DNA of 64,000 bases from Oxalobacteraceae bacterium OTU3CAMAD1 (GTDB taxonomy: Bacteria > Pseudomonadota > Gammaproteobacteria > Burkholderiales > Burkholderiaceae_D): assembly GCA_024123915.1 (NCBI GenBank), contig CP099650.1, positions 7,378,001 through 7,442,000 on the forward strand. Reading direction: 5' to 3'. The translations under genes were made by a program, and so were the position numbers. Below the pieces are notes generated by a model. It did not search any database and had not been told where the DNA came from. It saw nothing but the letters and a program-made list of their open reading frames with translations. This document shows, in pieces, positions 7,336 to 18,756 of this stretch; positions within the stretch are counted from its first letter, which is position 1; every line of letters starts with the position of its first letter.

Positions 7336-9243
7336 TTATTTGGTATCAGGACGCGTCGCGACCTTGCCGCCGGTCGCGCCAGCCGCGTTATCCGGCCGCC
7401 ATACGGTGCCGATGGCGATCGATTGCAGCTTCTTCTTGCGGCCGTACCAGAGGTTGACCACGCCACGCATGATGAACACGGCGGAGAACATCGAGGTCAG
7501 GATGCCGAGCGTGTGCACCACGGCGAAACCGCGGATCGGACCGGAACCGAACACCCACAGCGCGATACCGACGATCAAAGTGGTGACGTTGGAATCGATA
7601 ATCGTCGCCCACGCGTGGTCGAAGCCGGCCGAGATGGCCGACTGCGGCGAGGCGCCGGCGCGCAGCTCTTCACGCACCCGCTCGTTGATCAGCACATTCG
7701 AGTCGATCGCCATGCCCAGCGCCAGCGCGATCGCGGCCATGCCCGGCAGGGTCAAGGTCACGCCCATCAGCGACAGCAGGCCCACCAGCAGCAACAGGTT
7801 GCACGCCAGCGCGAACACGCTGAACAGACCGAACATCATGTAGTAGGCGATCATGAAGACGGCCACGGCGGCAAAGCCGTACATCGTCGAGTGGCGGCCC
7901 TTGGTCACGTTCTCGGCGCCCAGCTGCGGGCCGATGGTGCGTTCCTCGATCACGTCCATCGGCGCGGCCAGCGCGCCCGAGCGCAACAGCAGCGCCAGTT
8001 CGGACGAGTTCTCCATCGTGCCCATGCCGGTGATCTGGAAGCTGCTGCCCAGTTCGGCCTGGATGGTGGCGACCGACAGCACTTCCGGCTTGCCTTTCTC
8101 TTTCAGCACGATGGACATCTTCTTGCCGATGCGGTCGCGGGTGGCGTCGCGCATGCGGCGGCCGCCGTCGCCGTTCAGGTCGATGCTGACGGCCGGCTGG
8201 CCGTTCTGGTCCTGGCGCGCGGTGGCGCTGGAGATGTAGTCGCCGGTCAGGATCACATCCTTGCTCAGCACGACCGGCACGCCCTTGCCGACGGTGAACA
8301 GTTCCGAGTTCAGCGGAATCGACGACGTCAGTTCGGTACCCGGCGTGATCGATTCGTCGACCATGCGGATTTCCAGCGTGGCGGTGCGGCCGATGACGGC
8401 GCGCGCGCGCGCCACGTCCTGCACACCAGGCAATTGGACGATGATGCGGTCCGGGCCTTGCTGCTGGATGATCGGTTCGGCCACGCCCAGCTCGTTGACG
8501 CGCTTGGACAGGGTGGCGATGTTTTGCTTGACGCCTTCGTCGGTGGTCTGCTTGAGCGCCGCCGGTTTCAGGGTCATCACGGTTTTCAGGTCGGTGTCGG
8601 CGCCCGCATCGGCGAACGTCACGTCCTGCAGCTGGTCGCCCAGCACGGCCTTGGCCTTCTGGCGGGTGGCGTCGTCGCGGAAGCTGATGACGATGGTGTC
8701 GCCCACGCGCTCGATGCCGGCGTGGCGCACGTTCTTGTCGCGCAGCAGGCTGCGGGCTGACGCCTGCATGCCCTGCACGCGCTTGGTCAGCACGGCCTTG
8801 GTGTCGACCTGCATCAGGAAGTGCACGCCGCCGCGCAAGTCGAGGCCGAGGTACATCGGCGTCGCGTGCAAGGCTTGCATCCATTTCGGGGTGTCCGGCT
8901 GCAGATTGAGGGCGACCAGGTACGACGGATCGGCGGGGTCGGCGTTCAGCCCTTTTTCCAGCACGGCCTTGGCGCGGAACTGGGTGTCGGGATCGGGGAA
9001 GCGCACGCGCACCGAGGCGTAGGTGCCGGTGCCGTCGAAGGTCAGCTCGCTGTGCGGGATTTTTTCCCGGGTCAGCACTTCATCGACCTTGGCGATCATG
9101 TCCGACGTCAGCTTGAGCGTCGATTTGCCACTCGTCACCTGCACCGCCGGCGATTCGCCGAAGTAGTTGGGCGCGGCGTACAGCGCACCCAGCAGGATGG
9201 AGACGGCTATGAGGATATATTTCCAGACGGGATAGCGATTCAT
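7336..9243 (-). CDS. secD: Protein translocase subunit SecD
   Basis: A 635-residue inner-membrane component of the SecDF complex. The start MNRYPVWKYILIAVS, followed by LYAAPNYFGESPAVQ, matches the family start, so I chose the ATG at 9243 rather than a TTG three codons upstream. The periplasmic part includes GLDLRGGVHFLMQVD near residues 120-134 and a long P1 region. Six membrane helices occupy the C-terminal third, with ALGMAIDSNVLINERVREEL near 515-534. It is preceded by yajC (89 bp, containing a strong hairpin) and followed by secF. Confidence 0.96.
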   Translation of the reverse strand: MNRYPVWKYILIAVSILLGALYAAPNYFGESPAVQVTSGKSTLKLTSDMIAKVDEVLTREKIPHSELTFDGTGTYASVRVRFPDPDTQFRAKAVLEKGLNADPADPSYLVALNLQPDTPKWMQALHATPMYLGLDLRGGVHFLMQVDTKAVLTKRVQGMQASARSLLRDKNVRHAGIERVGDTIVISFRDDATRQKAKAVLGDQLQDVTFADAGADTDLKTVMTLKPAALKQTTDEGVKQNIATLSKRVNELGVAEPIIQQQGPDRIIVQLPGVQDVARARAVIGRTATLEIRMVDESITPGTELTSSIPLNSELFTVGKGVPVVLSKDVILTGDYISSATARQDQNGQPAVSIDLNGDGGRRMRDATRDRIGKKMSIVLKEKGKPEVLSVATIQAELGSSFQITGMGTMENSSELALLLRSGALAAPMDVIEERTIGPQLGAENVTKGRHSTMYGFAAVAVFMIAYYMMFGLFSVFALACNLLLLVGLLSLMGVTLTLPGMAAIALALGMAIDSNVLINERVREELRAGASPQSAISAGFDHAWATIIDSNVTTLIVGIALWVFGSGPIRGFAVVHTLGILTSMFSAVFIMRGVVNLWYGRKKKLQSIAIGTVWRPDNAAGATGGKVATRPDTK

Positions 9244-9281
9244 ATTGTTCAACGATCAGGGTTAGGCGTCGGATGCAATAC

Positions 9282-9318
9282 GGCCCGCTTATCGTGCATA
9301 TCGTCGAATAAGCGGGCC
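9282..9318 (-). other. Strong hairpin in the yajC-secD intergenic spacer
   Basis: GGCCCGCTTAT (9282-9292) pairs perfectly with ATAAGCGGGCC (9308-9318) around a 15-base loop. No T-run follows on either strand, so it is not an ordinary terminator. In the yajC-secD-secF transcript it would lie about 40 bases before the secD start, where it could affect mRNA stability, processing or partial read-through. Confidence 0.6.
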
Positions 9319-9332
9319 GGGGCCTGGGCCGG

Positions 9333-9665
9333 TTACAGCGCCTTGAGCGTGCCTTTCGGCAGGACCATGGTCACGGAGTTCTTCTGCACCACCAGTTCGG
9401 CGCCGCTGGAGATCTCCAGCGTGATGTACAGGTCGGAAATCTTCGAGATGCGACCGAGGACGCCGCCGGCGGTGACCACTTCGTCACCCTTGGCCAGCGC
9501 TTCCATCATGGCCTTTTGTTCCTTGGCGCGCTTCTGCTGAGGACGAATCATCAGGAAGTACATCGCCACGAACATCAGAATCAGAAAACCGTACTGGCCC
9601 AGGAAGCCGCCGGTCGCGCCGAGGGCGTCGAGTGGATTTTGGGCATACGCATTGGATATAAACAC
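9333..9665 (-). CDS. yajC: Preprotein translocase accessory subunit YajC
   Basis: A 110-residue single-span inner-membrane protein associated with SecDF. The membrane helix is at about residues 23-42 and ends in MIRPQQKRAKEQ, the family signature, followed by a small soluble domain (KGDEVVTAGGVLGRISKI, then a VQKNSV...LPKGTLK end). Its place directly before secD and secF and after tgt is the conserved betaproteobacterial order. Confidence 0.95.
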   Translation of the reverse strand: MFISNAYAQNPLDALGATGGFLGQYGFLILMFVAMYFLMIRPQQKRAKEQKAMMEALAKGDEVVTAGGVLGRISKISDLYITLEISSGAELVVQKNSVTMVLPKGTLKAL

Positions 9666-9715
9666 AGGTGACTCCGATAATAGTTTGAAAAAACAGCGCT
9701 GTATTCTAGCACTGG

Positions 9716-9740
9716 CCGGAAGCCGAAAGGACTTCCGGCT
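9716..9740. other. Hairpin between tgt and yajC
   Basis: GCCGGAAG (9716-9723) pairs with CTTCCGGC (9733-9740). It follows the tgt stop by about 50 bp. There is no clear T-run on the minus strand, so it may be a weak attenuator or an mRNA end-protecting structure between tgt and yajC. Confidence 0.4.
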
Positions 9741-9791
9741 ATATGGGTGGTTGAATTCTTTTTACAAGACTTGCAACAGTTGTTGAACCAA

Positions 9792-11970
<2,179 letters not shown>

Positions 11971-12108
11971 TTTGCGGACTTCTGGAAACTGTTGAAGAAA
12001 ATCGGCTACGCCACATCGTGTGGGTAGCCTTACAATACCGGCGTTATTGCCATTGATTTGTCACGGGCAACCCTCTATTTTACGCTAGTGCCCGAAAAAC
12101 GCTCGAAT

Positions 12109-14187
12109 ATGCCCGTGATTCCGTCAAAACCCGCCTCAAAACCTGCCAGGAAGACCGTCAGTCCGGAAGCCAAGCTGGCCAAACTCGGCCTGCACACGGA
12201 CATGGATCTGGTGCTGCACCTGCCGATGCGCTACGAGGACGAAACCCAGGTCATCACCATCGAAGAGGCGCGCCTGCACGGCGGCGACACCTCGCAGGTC
12301 GAGGGCGTGGTGGTCAAAAACGAAATCACCTACAAGCCGCGCAAGCAACTGCTGGTGCACATCGCCGACGAAACGGGCGACCTGCAACTGCGCTTCATGA
12401 ACTTCTACGGCAGCCAGGTCAAGCAACTGGCCGAGGGCACGCGGGTGCGCGCGCGCGGAGAGCTCAAGCACGGCTTCTTCGGCGCCGAGATGGTGCACCC
12501 GGCCTATAAGGTCATCAACGAAGGCGCCCCGCTGCCGACGTCCCTGACGCCGGTGTATCCGTCGGGCGAAGGCCTGTCGCAGCCCATCCTGCGGCGCGCC
12601 ATAGGCGACGCGATGAAACGGGTCGACTGGACCGACACCTTGCCGGCCGAGCTGCGCGCCGAAATGCAGCTATCGGACTTCGAACCGGCGGTCCGGCTGC
12701 TGCACTATCCGCCGCAACAGGTGGACGAGCACGCGCTGGCGGACCGCTCGCATCCCGCGTGGACGCGGGTGAAGTTCGACGAACTGCTGGCGCAGCAGCT
12801 GTCCTTGAAACGCGCACAGCGCGCGCGCCGTTCCAAGGGCGCCGCCGCGCTGAAGGTGGTCGGCGCGTTGTCCGAGCGCTTCCAGGCCGCGTTGCCGTTC
12901 AAGCTGACGGGCGCGCAGCAGCGCGTGCTCAATGAAATCCGCGCCGACTTGCGCCACCCGTATCCGATGCAGCGCCTGTTGCAGGGCGACGTAGGCAGCG
13001 GCAAGACAGTGGTGTCCGCGCTGGCCGCCGCGCAAGCGATCGACAGCGGCTTCCAGGCCGCGCTGATGGCGCCCACCGAAATTCTCGCCGACCAGCACTT
13101 CCGCAAGATCGCCGCGTGGATGGAACCGCTGGGTGTGAAAGTCGCGTGGCTGACGGGCAGCCTGAAGAAAAAAGACAAGCTGGCAGCCTATGAGCTGATC
13201 GAATCGGGCGAAGCGCAACTGGTGATCGGCACGCACGCGCTGATCCAGGAAGCGGTCATCTTCGCCAATCTGGGGCTGGTGATCGTCGACGAGCAGCACC
13301 GTTTCGGCGTCGGCCAGCGGCTCACTTTGCGCAACAAGGGCAACGAAGGCGCCATCCCGCACCAGCTGATGATGTCGGCCACGCCGATCCCGCGCACGCT
13401 GGCGATGACCTACTACGCCGACCTGGAAGTTTCGGTCATCGACGAACTGCCGCCGGGGCGCAGCCCGATCGTCACGCGATCGATCGACCAGAACCGGCGC
13501 GACGAAGTGATCGAACGGGTGCACGCGGCGGCGCTGGAAGGCCGGCAGATTTACTGGGTCTGCCCGTTGATCGAGGAATCGGAAGCGCTGCAACTGCAAA
13601 CGGCGACCGACACGCACGCGCTGCTGGCCGAAGCGCTGCCGGATCTGAGCGTGGGCCTGGTGCACGGGCGCCTCAAGCCTACGGAAAAGCAAACGGTGAT
13701 GGACGCCTTCATCGCCAACCAGATGCAAGTGCTGGTGGCGACGACGGTGATCGAAGTGGGCGTCGACGTACCGAATGCGTCGCTGATGGTGATCGAGCAC
13801 GCGGAGCGGTTCGGGCTGTCGCAGCTGCACCAGTTGCGCGGGCGCGTGGGGCGGGGTTCGGCGGCCAGCGTGTGTTTGCTGTTGTATCAAAGCCCGCTGG
13901 GCGGTGTCGCCAAGCAGCGGCTGATGACGATGCGCGAAACCACCGACGGCTTCGAGATCGCCCGGCGCGACCTGGAGATACGCGGCCCGGGCGAATTCCT
14001 CGGCGCGCGGCAATCGGGGCAAGCGATGCTGAGGTTCGCGGATCTGGAGACGGACGGCTGGCTGGTGGACCAGGCGCGCGACGTCGCGCACGACCTGCTG
14101 CACGCCGACAGCGCCGAAAAAGCCGCCACGGTGGAAGCCCACCTGGCCCGCTGGCTCGGCGGCCGCGAAGAATTCCTCAAGGTGTGA
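12109..14187 (+). CDS. recG: ATP-dependent DNA helicase RecG
   Basis: A 692-residue branch-migration helicase that remodels stalled forks and recombination intermediates. The N-terminal wedge/OB domain is at about residues 20-170 (DLVLHLPMRYEDET, VVVKNEITYKPRKQLLVH). The Walker A GDVGSGKT is near 298-305, the DEQHRFGVGQR box near 397-407, and the C-terminal helicase motifs VATTVIEVGVDVPNA and QLRGRVGRG near 540-590. I chose the ATG at 12109, since the upstream TTG extension (from 12058) has no family match. It is divergent from queA and followed by a REP doublet. Confidence 0.96.
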   Translation: MPVIPSKPASKPARKTVSPEAKLAKLGLHTDMDLVLHLPMRYEDETQVITIEEARLHGGDTSQVEGVVVKNEITYKPRKQLLVHIADETGDLQLRFMNFYGSQVKQLAEGTRVRARGELKHGFFGAEMVHPAYKVINEGAPLPTSLTPVYPSGEGLSQPILRRAIGDAMKRVDWTDTLPAELRAEMQLSDFEPAVRLLHYPPQQVDEHALADRSHPAWTRVKFDELLAQQLSLKRAQRARRSKGAAALKVVGALSERFQAALPFKLTGAQQRVLNEIRADLRHPYPMQRLLQGDVGSGKTVVSALAAAQAIDSGFQAALMAPTEILADQHFRKIAAWMEPLGVKVAWLTGSLKKKDKLAAYELIESGEAQLVIGTHALIQEAVIFANLGLVIVDEQHRFGVGQRLTLRNKGNEGAIPHQLMMSATPIPRTLAMTYYADLEVSVIDELPPGRSPIVTRSIDQNRRDEVIERVHAAALEGRQIYWVCPLIEESEALQLQTATDTHALLAEALPDLSVGLVHGRLKPTEKQTVMDAFIANQMQVLVATTVIEVGVDVPNASLMVIEHAERFGLSQLHQLRGRVGRGSAASVCLLLYQSPLGGVAKQRLMTMRETTDGFEIARRDLEIRGPGEFLGARQSGQAMLRFADLETDGWLVDQARDVAHDLLHADSAEKAATVEAHLARWLGGREEFLKV

Positions 14188-14200
14188 CGCCGTCGTGGAG

Positions 14201-14301
14201 ACACGTAGGGCGGATTAGCGCGAAGCGCGTAATCGGCCATGCATGCGCCCCGGTAACGCAGGCATGGCCGATTACGGCGTTCCGCCTAATCCGCCCTACG
14301 T
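14201..14301. repeat. REP doublet (inverted GTAG-type palindrome), copy 2
   Basis: It begins ACACGTAGGGCGGATTAG and ends CTAATCCGCCCTACGTG, with the inner arms CGTAATCGGCCAT and ATGGCCGATTACG. It lies 13 bp after the recG stop. The GGAG directly before it matches the flank seen outside the other two copies, so the real unit may be slightly longer than the core. Confidence 0.85.
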
Positions 14302-14309
14302 GATTTCAC

Positions 14310-14426
14310 TCAGAAACACATGTAAAAGCGGTTCGCCAGGTCGACCACGAACTCGGGCTGCAGGTACGCCATGAACACCAGCGCCACCACCACAACACCC
14401 GCCGCCCGAAGCGCCCACGTTTTCAT
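14310..14426 (-). CDS. Small membrane protein of 38 residues, coupled to the MFS gene
   Basis: A 39-codon reading frame that begins two bases after the MFS stop codon (TAG CG ATG). The product starts MKTWALRAAGVVVVALVFMA, so one hydrophobic helix at about residues 7-20 follows a short positive start, and it ends FYMCF. The tight spacing suggests translational coupling with the transporter. I do not recognise the family. Support is the coupling, the plausible single-span protein and the lack of another explanation for this 117-bp stretch; it could still be chance. Confidence 0.5.
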   Translation of the reverse strand: MKTWALRAAGVVVVALVFMAYLQPEFVVDLANRFYMCF

Positions 14427-14428
14427 CG

Positions 14429-15646
14429 CTACGCCGCCTTCAACACGCTGCGCACCACCGGCCGCTCGTTGATCGGCAGGTTAATCAACCCCGCCATCAC
14501 GCCCAGCGCGATCGAGATGCCCCAGACGATGTCGTAGCTACCCTGCTTGGCGAACAGGAACCCGCCCATCCACACGCCCAGGAAGCTGCCCACCTGATGC
14601 GAGAAGAACACCACACCGGCCAGCATCGACATGTGCTTAACGCCGAAAATCCCCGCGATGATCCCGTTCGTCAGCGGCACCGTCGACAGCCAGATCAATC
14701 CCATCGCCGCCGCGAACACGTACACCGAAAACGGCGTCAAAGGCGCCAGCAGGAACAGCGAAATCACGACCGACCGCGTGAAGTAAATCGACGACAGCAA
14801 GTACCGCTTCGGCAGCCGTCCACCCAGTTTGCCCGCGTAATAGGAGCCAGCGATATTGAACAAGCCAATCAGCGCCAGCGCCATCACCGCCACGCTCGGA
14901 TCGCCGATGCCCTTGTCCTTCAAATAGGCCGGCAAGTGCACGCCGATGAACACCACCTGGAAGCCGCAGACAAAATACCCCGCCACCAGGAACAGGAAGG
15001 AGCGGTTGCGAATCGCCTCGCTCATCGCCTCGCGGATGCTTTGCTGAGGACCGTCGCCATGGTCGGCGGCCGGCTCGCGCAGATAGAAGGTCATCGGTAT
15101 CATCAGCAGGAGCACCAGCGCGGCCAGCACATAGAAGGCGTTTTGCCAGCCGACCGCGGAGATCAGCTGCTGCTCGACCGGCATCATCAGGAACTGGCCG
15201 AACGAACTGGCAGCGCCTGAAATACCGAAGGCCCACGAGCGCTTCTCGGCCGGCGCGACGCGGCCGATGATGCCGCTGACGGCGCCGAACGCGGTGCAGG
15301 ACAGCCCAAGGCCGATCAGCACCCCGGTGCCGATGACGAACATCGTCGGATCGGTTACCACCGCCATCCATACCAAGCCCGCCGCGTAGCTAAGCGCGCC
15401 CACCAGCACCACGCGCATGGTGCCGAAACGGTCCGCCGCCATGCCGGCAAACGGGCCGAAGGCGCCCCACATCAAATTCTGCAACGCCTGCGCCAGCGAA
15501 TAGGTCTCGCGCGTCCAGCCGTTGGCCTGGGAAATCGGCTGCATCCAGAAGCCGAAGCCGTGGCGCACGCCCATTGCCAAGGTCAGGACGACGCCGGTGG
15601 CGATCAAAACGGTTTTGAGCGAGGGTGCGCGGCTGGCGACGAACAT
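14429..15646 (-). CDS. Major facilitator superfamily transporter
   Basis: A 405-residue protein with about twelve membrane segments. The MFS loop motif is visible as GMAADRFGTMRVVL near residues 68-81 and again in weaker form as GKLGGRLPKRYLL near 270. The overall pattern (GVRHGFGFWMQPIS near the first helix, APAEKRSWAFGISGAASSFG near 130) resembles monocarboxylate/oxalate-type MFS carriers, but the substrate cannot be told. A 38-residue microprotein starts two bases after its stop. The next gene upstream on this strand, an oxidoreductase, ends 71 bp before its start. Confidence 0.88.
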   Translation of the reverse strand: MFVASRAPSLKTVLIATGVVLTLAMGVRHGFGFWMQPISQANGWTRETYSLAQALQNLMWGAFGPFAGMAADRFGTMRVVLVGALSYAAGLVWMAVVTDPTMFVIGTGVLIGLGLSCTAFGAVSGIIGRVAPAEKRSWAFGISGAASSFGQFLMMPVEQQLISAVGWQNAFYVLAALVLLLMIPMTFYLREPAADHGDGPQQSIREAMSEAIRNRSFLFLVAGYFVCGFQVVFIGVHLPAYLKDKGIGDPSVAVMALALIGLFNIAGSYYAGKLGGRLPKRYLLSSIYFTRSVVISLFLLAPLTPFSVYVFAAAMGLIWLSTVPLTNGIIAGIFGVKHMSMLAGVVFFSHQVGSFLGVWMGGFLFAKQGSYDIVWGISIALGVMAGLINLPINERPVVRSVLKAA

Positions 15647-15717
15647 GGTTTTTCCCGGTTATCGAAACGACATCTGTCGATTTTAACCAGTTCCCGCCAA
15701 CCGCGCTTGAACTCGAC

Positions 15718-16713
15718 TTATTCGTCGGCGCTGTAACGGAGACCGATTTGCTGGCGGATCGAGTCCAGCGTGCCCATGATGTTGAGCGTTTCCTGGTGCG
15801 GCATGATCGGGCTTTCGATCAGCCCTTCACGGATGCAGCGGCCCACTTCCTGTGCTTCGTGGGTGTAGCCGTTGCCGCTGCGGGCGATCGTCATCGTGCG
15901 CTCGCTGCGCGAGGCGCCGTCGACCAGGGTGACGGTGATGGTTTCGGTGTTGTGAAAACGGTCGCTCAGGCGCACAAAGCCCTTGGTGCCGGAGACCGTC
16001 AACTCGGTCGGCGTGCGCGAACGCAGGCTGCACGCGCAGGCCGACACGCCGCCGCCTTCGTGCGTGAGCGTGAACGCGGTCTGCATATCGACGCCGGTCG
16101 GCGCCATCTCGGCCTGCGCCTTCACGCCGGTGACGGTGCCGAGGAAGAACGACGACATCGACAGCGGATAGATGCCCAGGTCCAGCAGCGCGCCGCCGCC
16201 CAGTTCAGGATTAAAGAGGCGGTGCTCCGGCCCCGCGTCGGACGTGAAGCCGAAATCGGCGGCGACATGCGCCGGCTTGCCGATCTCGCCGCTGTCGACG
16301 ATGCGCTTGGCCTCGACCACGGCCGGCATGAAGCGTGTCCACATCGCCTCCATGACGAACAGTTTTTTCTCGCGCGCCCGCGCGATGATGTCCTCGGCCT
16401 GGCGGCGGTTCATCGTGAACGACTTCTCCACCAGCACCGCCTTGCCGCCGTTCAGGCACATCAGCGCGTTCTCGTGGTGCATCGGGTGCGGCGTGCCGAT
16501 ATAGATGACATCGACCTCCGGATCGTCGGCCAGCGCCTGATAGCTGCCGTGGAAACGCTCGGCGCCGAACTCCGCGCCGAATTTGGTAGCGCTATCTACG
16601 GAGCGTGAACCAATGGCCGCGAGTTTTGCGCCCGGCGTATCCTGCAATGCGGTGGCGAAGGCCTTGGCGATTTTGCCCGTTCCGAGTATGCCCCAGCGAA
16701 TTACCTGCGTCAT
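15718..16713 (-). CDS. Gfo/Idh/MocA-family oxidoreductase
   Basis: A 331-residue NAD(P)-dependent dehydrogenase-like protein. The Rossmann motif GILGTGKIAKAFATAL is at about residues 9-24, YIGTPHPMHHENALMCLNGG near 72-91 and the conserved EKSFTMN (Glu-Lys pair of the family) near 97-103. The C-terminal alpha/beta domain follows. Substrate is unknown; family members act on sugars, cyclitols or biliverdin-like compounds. It lies between a DUF3025 gene and the MFS transporter, on the same strand. Confidence 0.88.
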   Translation of the reverse strand: MTQVIRWGILGTGKIAKAFATALQDTPGAKLAAIGSRSVDSATKFGAEFGAERFHGSYQALADDPEVDVIYIGTPHPMHHENALMCLNGGKAVLVEKSFTMNRRQAEDIIARAREKKLFVMEAMWTRFMPAVVEAKRIVDSGEIGKPAHVAADFGFTSDAGPEHRLFNPELGGGALLDLGIYPLSMSSFFLGTVTGVKAQAEMAPTGVDMQTAFTLTHEGGGVSACACSLRSRTPTELTVSGTKGFVRLSDRFHNTETITVTLVDGASRSERTMTIARSGNGYTHEAQEVGRCIREGLIESPIMPHQETLNIMGTLDSIRQQIGLRYSADE

Positions 16714-16765
16714 GGCGTGATCTTTCTGCCGCGTCGGCGGCGATGTTGGTTTTGATATCGAGATG

Positions 16766-17563
16766 CTATTTTACTGCGACTGGCCGTTTGGGGCGGAACA
16801 CCGTTGCGTCGGCGTAGAAGGCGTCGTCCTGGTCCGGCCACCATCCGGGCACGCCAAGCGCCTGCATCGGCGTGAAGTCGGCCGTGCTGAGACCATTTTC
16901 CTCCAGGTCCCGCGCCACTTGCCGGTCCAGCCATGCGCGCCGCGCCTCGTGCTCCATCGCGAAGAAATCGTCGCCCGCCACCACCACGCGCGTGTGCGCG
17001 GTGATTGCCTTGCGAGGTGCAACCAACTTCTCCATCAGCGCGTGGCCGAACAGCCAGACCTGCGCGTCGGGACCGAAGCTGGCGCGCCGGCCGACGAAAG
17101 CGTCGTGCCAGCGATGGTCGCGCAGCGCCTCGGTCAGGCGATGGCCGTTGTCGCAATCGCGCACCACCAGCAGCGCCGCATTCTCGTCGAAGATGGTGGC
17201 GCCGTCGCGCGCCGGCCCCCGCGATTTGCCCACGCCGTCCTGCGCGATCTGCGCCGCCTGCAGGGCGTTCAGCCGCACTTTGATCAGCGGGAAGCTAAGC
17301 CATACCAGGCCGTTGAAGAAGTCGTGGAGATTGTCGCGCGTGGGCACGCCGCCGGTGGCGCCGATGAAGGCTTCATACGCGGTGCCGTCGGGCAGCGCCT
17401 CCTGCGGCACGAACGACAGCGGCAAGCCGAGATGATTGCGCAGGCCCAGTGCGGCGGCCTGCGCGCTGAAGGCGTCCCTGAAATGGACGTCTACTGTCAG
17501 CTTTCCGGCCGCGTCCCGTACCGATTCATACCAGGGGCGCGACCAGTCGATCGATTGCTGCAC
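16766..17563 (-). CDS. DUF3025-family protein
   Basis: A 265-residue soluble protein matching the DUF3025 family of Proteobacteria: YEAFIGATGGVPTRDNLHDF near residues 83-102, then WLSFPLIKVRLNALQAA, and a DGATIFDENAALLVV stretch near 140. No catalytic motif can be named and the function is unknown. It starts three bases after the pyrC stop, so it is very likely cotranslated with dihydroorotase. The name means only that this family has been grouped, not characterised. Confidence 0.85.
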   Translation of the reverse strand: MQQSIDWSRPWYESVRDAAGKLTVDVHFRDAFSAQAAALGLRNHLGLPLSFVPQEALPDGTAYEAFIGATGGVPTRDNLHDFFNGLVWLSFPLIKVRLNALQAAQIAQDGVGKSRGPARDGATIFDENAALLVVRDCDNGHRLTEALRDHRWHDAFVGRRASFGPDAQVWLFGHALMEKLVAPRKAITAHTRVVVAGDDFFAMEHEARRAWLDRQVARDLEENGLSTADFTPMQALGVPGWWPDQDDAFYADATVFRPKRPVAVK

Positions 17564-17566
17564 TGC

Positions 17567-18619
17567 TTATACCATTTTCCAGTTGATGGTTTCACCGGCG
17601 TTGAGCGGCACTACCTGCTGGTCGGCCATCGGCAGCGTTTCCGGCAAGGTCCACTGCTCGCGTTTGAGGGTGATGGTGTCGGTGTTGCGCGGCAGGTTGT
17701 AGAAGGCCGGGCCGTTGAAGCTGGCGAAGGCTTCCAGCTTGTCCAGCGCGCCAGCGCGCTCGAACGCCTCGGCATACAGCTCCATCGCGTGCAGCGCGGT
17801 GTAGCAACCGGCGCAGCCGCAGGCCGCTTCCTTGGCGCCCTGCGCGTGTGGCGCCGAATCGGTGCCGAGGAAGAAGCGCTCGTCGCCGCTGGTGGCGGCG
17901 GTGACCAGCGCGAGGCGGTGTTCTTCGCGCTTGAGGACCGGCAGGCAGTAGTAGTGGGGACGGATGCCGCCCTTGAAGATATCGTTGCGGTTGTACAGCA
18001 GGTGATGCGCGGTGATGGTCGCGGCGATCGGGCCTTCGGCTTCGGCCACGTACTGAGCGGCGTGCTTGGTGGTGATATGTTCGAAGACGATGTTCAGCGC
18101 CGGGAAGTCGCGGCGCAGCGGGCGCATGACGCGTTCGATGAAGACGGCCTCGCGGTCGAACAGATCGATATCCTGGTCGGTGACTTCGCCGTGGACCAGG
18201 AACGGCATGCCGACTTCCTGCATCATCTCCAGCGTCTTGTAGCAGTTCGACAGGTCGGTCACGCCGGCGTCGGAATTGGTGGTGGCGCCGGCAGGGTACA
18301 GTTTGACGGCGTGCACGATGCCGCTCTCCTGCGCGCGCAGGATCTCGTCGGGCGGCGTGTTGTTGGTCAGGTAGAGCGTCATCAGCGGCTCGAACTTCAT
18401 CCCGCTCGGCAGCGCTGCCATGATGCGGCTGCGATAGGCTTCGGCGGCGGCGGTGGTGGTCACCGGCGGCTTCAGGTTGGGCATCACGATGGCGCGGGCG
18501 AACTGGCGCGCGCTGTGCGGCAGCACGCTGGCCAGGGTGGCGCCGTCGCGCAGGTGCAGGTGCCAGTCGTCTGGACGGGCGATGGTGATGCTGTCGGGGG
18601 TGTTTTCGAAGTCGGACAT
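17567..18619 (-). CDS. pyrC: Dihydroorotase
   Basis: A 350-residue zinc amidohydrolase that forms dihydroorotate from carbamoyl aspartate, the third step of pyrimidine synthesis. Visible are the metal-binding [10 protein letters not shown] near residues 15-24, PNLKPPV near 43, [16 protein letters not shown] near 142-157, and [13 protein letters not shown] near 250-262. The length is close to the E. coli class II enzyme (348). I chose the ATG at 18619 because the upstream TTG adds eight residues without family match. It heads an operon with the DUF3025 gene. Confidence 0.95.
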   Translation of the reverse strand: MSDFENTPDSITIARPDDWHLHLRDGATLASVLPHSARQFARAIVMPNLKPPVTTTAAAEAYRSRIMAALPSGMKFEPLMTLYLTNNTPPDEILRAQESGIVHAVKLYPAGATTNSDAGVTDLSNCYKTLEMMQEVGMPFLVHGEVTDQDIDLFDREAVFIERVMRPLRRDFPALNIVFEHITTKHAAQYVAEAEGPIAATITAHHLLYNRNDIFKGGIRPHYYCLPVLKREEHRLALVTAATSGDERFFLGTDSAPHAQGAKEAACGCAGCYTALHAMELYAEAFERAGALDKLEAFASFNGPAFYNLPRNTDTITLKREQWTLPETLPMADQQVVPLNAGETINWKMV

Positions 18620-18756
18620 GGCTGCGGGCTTTCTGGCTATCAAAGTGCGGATACCGCCATTTTACCTGCTGTGGGCCCGCATCCGCAGCCAAGACGACTT
18701 GCAGGTCGATCCCGGGCTCACGGGAGTATCATCGTATAAGTTCTACGGCTCACAAG

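Noticed and set aside
6281..8760. Very long plus-strand frames (up to 520 codons) opposite secF and secD
   Set aside because: They are antisense shadows of GC-rich coding sequence, rich in Arg, His and Gln, with no family match; secF and secD are certain.
9282..9318. Hairpin between yajC and secD as a transcription terminator
   Set aside because: No T-run follows on either strand, and yajC, secD and secF are normally cotranscribed.
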